NCBI RefSeq assembly: GCF_001641265.1
Contig: NW_020167548.1
Coordinates: 248,001-312,000, forward strand
Origin: Pseudogymnoascus destructans
Lineage: Eukaryota; Ascomycota; Leotiomycetes; Thelebolales; Thelebolaceae
Reading direction: 5' to 3'
DNA length: 64,000 nucleotides
In this document: positions 54,971-64,000 of the stretch, piece by piece
Position numbering within the stretch: position 1 is the first letter of the stretch
How the letters are laid out: each line of letters starts with the position of its first letter
Made by a program: the position numbers and the translations under genes
The notes under the pieces: model-generated
Told to the model about the DNA's origin: nothing
The model's input: the letters and a program-made list of their open reading frames with translations, nothing else
The model's database searches: none

Positions 54971-55213
54971 CGGAGAAGTGTCGTTGTTTCCTCGTGGCAA
55001 AGGCGAGCGACAAATGATACCGAGCTCTCTACGATGATGCCGTCTCGGTCACGGCTTTAAATCACCCCATCCCCGTCACCGTCTCAGACTGTGACAGTTG
55101 TCTCTACATCACTTCCTCATCGATACTGGGGTAGCATCGCTTGCGCTGGCGGTGACGGTGATGTGATGCCCCTCATTGTGCTGCGTGACGACAAAGTGTG
55201 ACGACGTCCCCCG

Positions 55214-55276
55214 CCCCTGTCCCCGTCCCCGTCCCCGTCCCCGTCCCCGTCCCCGTCCCCGTCCCCGTCCCCGTCA
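55214..55276 (+). repeat. CCCCGT hexamer array
   Basis: About ten CCCCGT units, ending with a CACCGT variant. Confidence 0.95.
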
Positions 55277-55841
55277 CCGTCCTCGTCCGTCCCCCGTACC
55301 CAGTACCCCACTCCGCGCACCCATCACCAACCAGCGCACAGCTGTTGGCGCCTTTACCAGCCCCCTCTGCTTCAATCGCAGCGGAAAATGGAAAAAGGCT
55401 AAAAAGGAATTATCTGATTGGCTTACAAGTGTGCTATTTCTTCTTCAGAGGTGCTTAAGCGATGGGAACCTCGGAGCGGCGGGGCGGGGCGGGAGCTGCA
55501 GTTATCGCCCCCCGGCTGCACCCCCGCCGCACCCCCGCTGCGCTTCTCCGCCCCCTGCAGGGCGTGCTGGGGTGTGAGCCTGTCGTATGTGCGCCAAGAC
55601 AACCAAGAAACGTCTGGTTAAGAGGTTGTTGGCGAATGAAGTTGCTGAAGGACCTGTGCGCAGAGAAGATGCGCTAGAGGCGTCATGGCTTATGGCTGGA
55701 GTGGCTGGTTATGGACTCGAGATGAACGTCACCTTTCACCATATACCCAATCAGGGCCCCTACCTAGTCTCACCTTGCTTCGTCTGAACTCTGATATTCA
55801 CCCTCACTGGCTACCCAACCAAGTAGTCCAGGTGTACTCGG

Positions 55842-56250
55842 ACCAGCCAGAGAAGCCAGAGAAGCCAGACCAGCCAGAGAAGCCAGACCAGCCAGAGAAG
55901 CCAGGCCAGTCAGAGAAGCCAGACCAGCCAGAGAAGCCAGGCCAGTCAGAGAAGCCAGACCAGCCAGAGAAGCCAGGCCAGTCAGAGAAGCCAGACCAGC
56001 CAGAGAAGCCAGGCCAGTCAGAGAAGCCAGACCAGCCAGAGAAGCCAGACCAGCCAGACCCGACTAAACCTCCAAACCAGCCAGACCAGACCAAACCTGC
56101 CAAACTGCGTGAACCCACCCAAAGCCACCACAGGGAGCCGTCCCAACCAACAGTGCGAAGCCCATGCTGGCTTCTGGTCTGGCTGGTCTGGCTGTCTGGT
56201 CTGGCTGGTCTGGCTTCTCTGACTGGTCTGGCTTCTCTGGCTGGTCTGGC
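55842..56250 (+). repeat. 18-bp minisatellite with an inverted partner array
   Basis: From 55842 to about 56055, CAGAGAAGCCAGACCAGC alternates with CAGAGAAGCCAGGCCAGT, a 36-bp higher-order unit. From about 56168 to 56250, the reverse complement type (GGTCTGGCTTCTCTGG) appears, so the two arms can pair across a 110-bp spacer. Both strands are open through the array, encoding EKPDQP/EKPGQS or the reverse; neither is taken as a gene. Confidence 0.9.
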
Positions 56251-57338
56251 CACCTCAGCCAGTGGTGAGCGCCATATGCCCTCTGGTCTTTATTTAGAGC
56301 ATTACGCTGCGAGGTCATCTTGCCTGCGTTGCCTCAAGTGGTGAGACGGGGACGATACCAACAGTGGCTATCCTCCACAGGGACTGGCTGTACACAGTGT
56401 CTGAGGTGCTGTGCTTAGCGTCACTCGTGTCCAACAACACAACGCCCCCCCTTATCCCTCTCGTGCAACACCAAAAGATTGCGGATTGAAGGCCTGCGCA
56501 GATTCTTCTCCTCGCCCTGGTCTGGCTCCATCATCTCACACAAAGTATTGACGCCTCAATATGCCATAATATGCACAGTCCAGGGCATAGCTGGCCATAC
56601 TGGGAGAAATATTGACGGGAGGGGGGGGTAGGTACCTGGAGGTACACGCCCACACATCACCCCCATGTTCCCCCCTACCCTTGTCACCTATGCGGATGTG
56701 GTCCGGCTCATCTCTATCGACGAGTAGCAGCCCGCTACGGGTGCGTGCTCCCTGTACGCAATCGAAGAGCTTGCCACTAACAGCACAGAGCACACTGTTG
56801 TAGCCGCTCTGCTCAGACAGCGATGTCGAGAGCGAAGTGGGAGGCCCATCCCAGCCGCACACTGGTCGTGGTCCGCCGTTGGCTCTTAGTGCCTACTGCG
56901 GCGACTGCTTTCTCATCCCTGGGCTCTTCAACGTTGTGCGATTCTCGCAAGACTCACCAGCACAGAAACAACAACTTCTCACCACCCTCCAAACACCTCC
57001 TTTACAACGCAGACGACTCTCTGCAGCGCTTTACTCTACCAACTACCTCTATCTGCAGCCAGCGCATGAGTCTGACGCCTGGCAATAACTCCATGTGACG
57101 ACTGACAGAGGCGGGCGACCACATCCAAAGCCCTGTCACTCCAGGACAAGTCGCCCAACAAGCGAGGCGGCCAGAAGACCGGGCACCACCGTGAGTTCCC
57201 TCCTCCTCCTCGCCGCTCCCTCGCCATCCCCAGCGACAGCGACCTCTGCAAACCTCCCAGTGCCGGCCCTCACCACCCCACCCCGCCGCACCGGCTAACC
57301 CGCCGTCGCAGACCCGCCCGCACGCTTCCGCCGTCGCC

Positions 57339-60300
57339 ATGTCCTCCGGGCAGCTCGCGCGCAACCGCGCGCTGTCGCTCGGCTCGGGGCGCTCCTCCAA
57401 AGGCGGTCGCGCGGCCTCCATGGCCGACTTCAGCATGTCGGACTCAAAGCTGGCGCGCGATTTTGAGCCCTGCGACGCCACCGCCTCCATGTTCCTATAT
57501 GCACAGGGGAATACGGTGGTGTGCGCGCACCACGATACTCTGACCATTGAGCGCCGCTTCTCGAGGCATAAGGAGGAGGTTTTGATATTGGCGGTGGATA
57601 ATGTGTCTGAGAGGGGAGCAGGGAGGCTGGTTTTGAGCTATGACGCTGGGCAGACGGCCATTGTGTGGGATTTGATGACGGGTGATGAGGTGGCGAGATT
57701 TGCGTCGTACAATTCGCTGTCTGTGGCCGCGTGGATGCGGAATGGGAATGTGGCGTTTGGTGGGTTTTTTCTTCTCTTTCGTGTCGGGGACGATTGTGCT
57801 AATTCAAGGGCAGGTAATGCGCAAGGAAATGTGATACTATTCGAACCGTCGACGTCGGAACATATCTCGGCGAGGACGATAGACCAGGTTCCAATTACTG
57901 CGCTTGCGCCATCGGCGGATTGTCGGACTTATGCCATAGGGTTTGTAGTCCGGTTCGATTTGGGGGACAATGGCTAACGCTTTTACAGTTATCAAAATGG
58001 AAGCTTATTGATTGCTTCGCTACAGCCGCGATTTACCATACTACATAACTTAACTACCTCAAGAGCACCGTCTCCAATTGTCACCCTTGCGTGGCACGCC
58101 TCCTCCTCACGGCAAAAATCGGACATGCTGGCGACACAGACGCACGATGGTGATCTGCGCGTCTGGAGCATCGCGAAGTCGCCATCAAGCAATGACTCCG
58201 CCAAGGTCGTCCGAGCTCTCAAGAGGAGCGAGAATTTTATACCGGGTCCGAATTGGCTCGCCTGGTCAAAAAACGGTCGCATTATCCAGTACTCCGAGGG
58301 GTAAGCAGAGCATACATTTTTTTGATTCGCGTACCTGTATGCGCGCCCTAAAAAACAAGTTTGCTGACTTATGAAACAATAGAGAGACATCATCATGGGA
58401 TGTTCGGACGAAGAATGTCACATATGAGACTGTACCTACTCTGGAACATGTGAAGGGTATCGCTATCTACGGACCAGGGGCTACCCTATTCACCCTTGGA
58501 CGGAGTAACACAGCGCAGCAGTTCGATCTCAATTCGCCCCCTGTGCTGGTAGCCAATGTCCAGCACCCGGCAAATCTCTTGCCCCCTTCTCCGCCTGTCT
58601 CGATAGAGGAGCAACAGAAGGGAATAGTGGCGAGCTCCAGCTCCCTGTCGGAGATCCCAACCAATGCTGATATCTCAGAGAGCGATGAGGATCACATGTC
58701 TCCGCTGGCAAGGATAGCGAGGGAGATGGACAAGCTGGAGGAGCGACAGCAGTATGGCCCTGACCGGAGCGGAACCCTAAGCCCCGCATCGAGCGCCGCG
58801 TCGTCGACGTCACGGTCCTCGGCAGGCTCCCGACCAGCCCGCCGACATGGCGGCTCCGTCCTCTCCAAGGGCTACAGCGACCACACCCTCATGTCGCCAG
58901 GGTCGTCATTGCACTCCCGCGAGCCCTCCATCCTCTCCAGCCGCGACAGCTACTCTGTCAGCAGCGTGAGTTCCTCGCAGATGTCCGGCCGCTCTCGCCC
59001 GCGCGCCTCACGGCTGCGCCAGGAGGTCCTCCGCAGCCCGGAGGACAAGATCGTCGTCGACCTGTTCAAGTTCACCAAGAGCCGTCTCAGCGATATTCCC
59101 TACGCACACCCGCAGGTGCCCCAAAACAAGGGCATGTCTCACCACGAGCTGCGGCGCCAGATGCTCAATACGATCTTTGGGTGGAACGGCGAGGCAGATG
59201 ATCTCGTTCGCGATGAGCTGAGTCGCCATCCGATGGGCTCCCCGAATCGGCTGTTGCTGACGAAGTGGTTGGGTGATATTGATACGGATATCATGGCTAC
59301 GAGCTCGGAGTCCATGACGGCGAGTGATTGGATGTTGCTTGCGCTAAGTGGGATTGGCGGACAGACGTCGCAGCAGAAAGTTGCACGAGCATACGTTCAG
59401 CGACTACTGGAGAAGGGGGATGTGCACACGGCGGCAACGATCATGATTGGAATGGGAGATCAGAACGATGCCATCGAGATCTACGTCTCGCACAAGTGCT
59501 ATATGGAGGCGCTCATTCTTACGTGCATGGTGTACCCGGCTGATTGGGGTCGCCAGACTCAGTTACTCCGTAAATGGGGAGAGTGGGCTGTCCAGCATAG
59601 CCAGCAGCAGCTCGCCATCAGGTGTTTCTCGTGTACGGAAGAGTCGCCGGCTGAGTCGTCGTATGCATCGCCCAACGCGCAATCTCTCACATTCTCACCG
59701 CTCTCCTCGAGTATCCCTGAGATGCTCAGCCCACCGCTGTCGCCACCGGGTGTAGTTCCGCGCGGCCCACAGCGCAATATGGCCAAGACTGCGGCGCTGA
59801 AGCTCGTAACAACATTCGGGGAGAAGGGTTCAACCAAGTCCAAATTCTTCGGCGGAGAGGACGAGAGGACACCAATGGGTAATGTTGGGACTCCGATCGC
59901 AGAGTCAGCACTATCGCCCAGCGGCGACGCGTCAACGGCATTTCTCCGTTCCAGACAGCAGAGCGCCCTCAACACCCCAGCGTCAGCGCGAACGGCTACA
60001 CCCGGTGGATACCAGAGAAATCGGTTGCCATCCATTGGTGAGATGCCTACCGACGTAACTCCAATCATCAAGATGCCCACAGTTACCATGCCCACGCCCC
60101 GCGACCAAACCGCCAACGACGCCATCGCCTACGCGCACGCACGCAAGTCTTCCCAACCCGAGACCATCCAGCTCAGCGCCGCGACATACCAACCTACCTC
60201 GCGCGCTGCCACCGCAAGCCCCATGATGCAGCGCATGGTGCGCACCGCGAATCCGCTGCCATCGCCCTCCCCGGACAGCTTCACGGAGATAAAGCAAGAG

Positions 60301-62919
60301 AGCCGCGCGCGCAACGGGTCGAGGGGACGCAAGCCGGATGGATTGCAGATTCAGTGGCCGCCAATGGAGTCGATCATCACTGGAGATTATATGACGACGC
60401 CTGAGTTGTCGGCGCCAAGTAGACGCGCGACGCCCTCGGCGAGATCGGTTACGGGGTCCGTGAGCTCTACGGGTGCGTCGTCGCGCGGCTACAAGAGCCA
60501 TAGCAAGGCTGGGGATGCTAGCCCGATGACAGGACGCAGTCTGGACCCCTATATCAGCAGCTTGGATGCCGCCACTCATTACGCCAAGCAGAAGGCCAAG
60601 CAGGAGCGTCAGGCGAGTCGTGACAAGAAGTCCCGCGGCCGTAGCAGCAGTGCAACGGGCAAGGGGCGCGATGCTTCGCTCGAGCGTGGAAGGAGTGGAG
60701 TGCGTTACATCAAGCCCGCCAAGCGCTCGCCGACCTCGCCAGTTCCCATGTCACCCGAGGACTTGCGCGATCTAGGTGCTGTTGGGTTCGGCGATGAGCC
60801 AGAGTCGTGCCCCGTAACGTCTGGCAAGAACAAAGGCCGCGATGGGAGCCAGGCCACCGCACGCCCAGGATCCAAATCCTCAAGCCGCATCCGCAGGATG
60901 TCTCCCGAGCCGCTGAAGTTTACTGACAGTCGACCGGGAAGCAGACTTGCAAACCGCTATGCGAGCCGGCGCGCGAGCCCCGACGCCAGCCTGACTGGAC
61001 GCGATGGACGGGGGCGGAGCAAAGCGCGCGATGGGTCGCTGATGAGATCCCCGTCGTCGCCGCTGCCAATGTCTTCGGAGGCTGCGAAGTACCGCCGCGA
61101 TGAGGATGATTTGGATGATACCAAGTCAGCGTTCTCGAATAGAGAGCGCCAACGCTCCCGCCAGCGTAGCGCTTCGCGCAAACGCGAGCGTGCGTCTAGT
61201 CGCCAGCCTTCGCCGGAGAGATGTAGGGACAGATCGACGAGCCGCCATACGAATGGGCGGAGCAGCACGAAGCCGGAGGACCAACAGCGTCGTAGGCTCC
61301 GCAGCGTATCGCACGCACGCGCCTCGTCGGATTTGAAGGTCGGTGACTTGTCGCAAATGAAGACGGAGCGCCAGCTCAAGAAGGAGGCCGCAGCGCGAGA
61401 ACTGGAAGAGCGACGCCGCTCCCTAGCTCGCCGACCCTCCGCACCGCCTATCCTGCATCCGGAGCAACTATCGCCGCCTTTGCCGCGACCGAACTCGCGC
61501 TCTGAGTTCCTGCGCAGCTCGACGTATGCGTCACCCCGTGATCTTCCACCGCGCAGTCAAACCGTCGATCCCGAGATGCAGCGCGGATCGCCACGCGAAT
61601 CCCCATACATGCATGCTCACAGCCGCTCACAGTCTACTGTGCACCAATCGCCGACATCCGTCGCGATCGGGCTACCAGCCACGCCGAGGGCGATGCAGCA
61701 CCCGAAATTCGACCCAGAGGGCAAGGACATTCCTGACGTCCCACAGATCCCAGAGAGCTACTCGCCCATCCCACAACTCTCAATGGGCAGTCTCAATGCC
61801 GTGGCCTACGCCCCCGCTGAGGACTTCGCACCCCTCCCACAGACAACATTTACCCCTCTCCCAAAGACTACCTACCAAGCTGGCCCCCGCCACATCCCTC
61901 CGCGCAGCATGTCCGCCCCCATCCCCGAGGAACCAATCTCCCCGCGCGCTCTCCCCTCGGCCCTCCCGACCCACCCGGCTTTCCACGCCGCCCTACCCCC
62001 CTCCGCACGCCGCGTTAACAACCCCTTACAAGACTATTGCGCTTCCCATGCCCCGGCAGCCCGCAAGGTAAACCCAAGCACCGACGCCACGCCCGGGACT
62101 CTCGGGTACGGCACCTACGGTATGGGCGGGATCGACGCCGCATTGCACTCTGGCTCGGGGCCCAACAACATGATCCCCCCTCCGCCTCCGCCACCTCCCG
62201 CGCCACCGATCCTCAGGGAGTTGATGCATCTTGCGCAACCCCCTCCTCCACCACCAGCGCCGCTGTACCGCTACGGCGCGGCGGCGGACACGAACTCCCT
62301 CGTTTCGGGGGTTAGCCTAACGAGTTCAGGGAGTGGTGTTATTGAGATCGTGATGGACGATGAGGATGCCTCGCCGGAACACTCGCCGAAGCACTCGCCG
62401 AAGCATATTCCTCACTCCCACCAGCACCCGCCTCCACCACCGCCACCTCCTGCTCCTTCGGCACCGGCAGCTATACAGCAAGTGCCCCAGCCAGGAGGCC
62501 CACCGGTGTCCATGATGCGCCACTCCGTAGCTCAGTCCCTCGATACGCCCGCACGGGGCCATAACCGTGGCAGATCGGGAAACGATAACTCCCTCAGCGG
62601 CCGCATCCGCAGCGCCACTGAGCGCATGCGCAGCGCGTCCCGCGGCAGGAATGGCGCGAATGAGAAGAATGGGAGGACGATGAGTCCGCCGATGGAAGTG
62701 AGTCCGTATGAGAGCTTGCCGCCCCAGGTGTGGGAGGGGCCAGGGGGTAGACAGGGGAGGAAGATGAGCTTGGGTGCGCAGGGAGGAGAGAGGAACATGA
62801 GCTTTGGTGCGCCCGGGAGAGAGAGAAAGATGAGCGATGGTGGGTTGCAGGGGGAGAGGCGGGTGGAGAGGCACCCGAGGGAGGTGGCGACGAGTATGAG
62901 GGAGGGGGGAATGATTTAG
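57339..62919 (+). CDS. Large WD40-repeat protein with disordered, proline-rich C-terminus
   Basis: Four exons: 57339-57759, 57814-57940, 57989-58300 and 58383-62919, 1798 residues. Introns have donors GTGGGT, GTTTGT and GTAAGC, branch-like GCTAAT, GCTAAC and GCTGAC, and acceptors CAG, CAG and TAG; all keep frame. The N-terminal part (about 1-330) has WD40-type strands such as TAIVWDLMTGDE, GNVILFEPST and DGDLRVWSI. The middle (about 560-690) is helical, with VARAYVQRLLEKGDVHTAAT and EIYVSHKCYMEALILTCMVY, like the helical domain of Gemin5-type proteins. The rest is Ser/Arg-rich and ends with polyproline runs (PPPPPPPPAPP). Partner and role are not known from sequence. Start chosen at the first Met after the GC-rich leader. 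A conserved fungal single-copy gene is likely. Confidence 0.88.
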
Positions 62920-64000
62920 CTGTGGGGCACAAATGAGCCGTCACGCATCAACCGCATCTACGTCCGTCCGCCAACCAGTCCTCACTTTTATCCGCGCCGC
63001 ATAACTCGATCGATCGGATAATTCGTACATACATCTTCTCAGCGAGCGACGGGTTATTTTTTGATCCCTTTTTCTTTCACTCACCCCAGCCTTTGGGCAC
63101 AGGGGTGACGGACGACGTTTATGACATATACCTTCTTGGAGATGGGGAGTTTAGAGTGCGGCTGGGTTGGTGATTGTATCCTTTTTTTTTTGAGCGAAAG
63201 GAGTGGAAATCGATGGACAAAAGCACGCGCAAGTTCAAGGACGAGGCAAGGCAGAGTCACTGGGATTGGATCGGTAGGGAAGGGAAATGGGGGAATTTAG
63301 ATATCGTTACAGGGGACTGCCTCACGGCAAAGAAGACTTCTTCTGGGGGGGGTTACAGTTGGGGCTTTTCTTTGCTGGTGGATGATGGGATTTTTTGTGG
63401 CGGGATTGGGGGAGTATAGTAGTAGCGTAGTGTGATTAGTTGCTAATTTGAGGCGTTTTTTCTTGTGAATTTCTGTGTTATTGTTGGTGTGATATGATGT
63501 CCTCGAAGGGTTGAGAGGCCCTTTTGTAGTTGATACCTTGCTACGCTACTTTAAGGATGAGATTGTCGCGTTATCCGATCTACAACTTTCCAAGGAGAGG
63601 GTGCCTTTTCTGTTGAGGTCCTGCCAAGCTGGATATCTTCGAAATTACACGGTTTCATAAGCATACTCTGGTTCTCCGTCGGAGGGGAGGCGGTAGCGGC
63701 ATGTGGCATGAGCGGTGGCGAGACAGGCGTGGCGGCGGACGGGGTCGGTGGTGAGAAGGGGGTAGTGGGAAGTGGGTGGTGAGAAGTGGGTGGTGAGAAG
63801 AGTACGACGGTCGGTGGGTGTCTAGATTTCACATTCGCATTGTTAGGAGTGAGGAGATATGGATCTTGTTTGGTGCCATCGTGGCCACTGAAGAGGTTGG
63901 TCGTGGTGTTGGTATTGTTGTTGGAAGGAAGAAATATGTTCGACGCTGTAAAAACTGTGTTTGGGTCACTGTAAAGTAATATATAGCTGCGATACTGAGG
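62920..64000. other. 3' flank of the WD40 gene, no gene seen
   Basis: Presumably 3' UTR and spacer. A Pro/Thr/Ser-rich minus-strand frame at 63551-63832 has no known domain and could be an exon of a gene outside the window or noise. Confidence 0.35.

Larger units (their letters stand above)
52579..57338. other. Minisatellite-rich intergenic region
   Basis: 4.8 kb without a supportable gene. Frames of up to 220 codons come from tandem repeats or random sequence. Arrays are listed separately. The last kilobase should hold the promoter of the WD40 gene; CT-rich and GC-rich sequence lies just upstream of 57339. Confidence 0.55.

Noticed and set aside
55685..56344. 219-codon frame with EKPDQP repeats
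   Set aside because: Both strands are open across the minisatellite, and the non-repeat parts show no similarity or typical composition.

Overview
The window looks like nuclear DNA of a filamentous ascomycete (Pezizomycotina). Its host genes have short 48-82 nt introns with GTATGT- or GTAAGC-type donors, CTAAC/CTGAC-like branch sites and YAG acceptors. The recognisable housekeeping genes (TRM12/TYW2, a fungal DENN protein, BCD1, a large WD40 protein) are fungal in form, and the mobile elements are typical of fungi: chromodomain Ty3/gypsy, pogo/Fot1 and hAT. A TE-rich lineage such as Pezizomycetes is a guess from the repeat load only. No rRNA gene, tRNA gene or CRISPR array was seen.

Layout. 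1-4.6 kb: the 3' part of an apparently intact chromodomain Ty3/gypsy element with a 3' LTR and an unusual antisense reading frame. 4.6-7.06 kb: a copy of a ~910-935 bp solo-LTR-like repeat and decayed repeat DNA. 7.06-8.86 kb: TRM12 (minus). 9.1-14.7 kb: an ankyrin relic and three decayed pogo/Fot1 transposons, two of them joined to copies of the ~0.9 kb LTR family. 14.7-16.6 kb: G-rich triplicated low-complexity DNA. 16.6-20.1 kb: DENN gene (minus). 20.1-22.3 kb: G-rich spacer. 22.3-23.7 kb: BCD1 (plus). 24.6-28.6 kb: LINE tail, gypsy LTR remnant, three more copies of the ~0.9 kb repeat and a hAT relic. 28.8-32.4 kb: a cluster of small, mostly damaged accessory genes (Cys-rich protein, kinase, conserved orphan, kinase-like protein). 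33.0-33.5 kb: a small Ser-rich gene (minus). 33.5-39.2 kb: gene-empty, full of minisatellites. 39.2-47.6 kb: a nested TE island of pogo, a 247-bp solo LTR, hAT, hAT/pogo junction, truncated gypsy and LTR. 48.2-52.6 kb: a kinase pseudogene and an F-box gene broken by a 2.2 kb hAT element. 52.6-57.3 kb: minisatellite-rich spacer. 57.3-62.9 kb: four-exon WD40 gene. 62.9-64.0 kb: no clear gene.

The host genes do not form a pathway. TRM12 acts on tRNA-Phe, BCD1 on box C/D snoRNP assembly, and the DENN protein probably on Rab GTPases. The accessory genes resemble the fast-evolving kinase, ankyrin and F-box families of filamentous fungi; most carry frameshifts, stops or insertions. The TE history can be layered from target-site duplications: CCTCT, GATAG and AAGGG (5 bp, LTR insertions) and TGCACAAT and AGTTYAAC (8 bp, hAT insertions). 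Old pogo elements carry stops mainly where Trp or Gln codons are expected, as repeat-induced point mutation would leave, while the left-edge gypsy frame is open throughout. The most unusual signal is the antisense frame at the 3' end of that gypsy element: it fits the fungal Zn(II)2Cys6 spacing and is followed by a predicted coiled coil.
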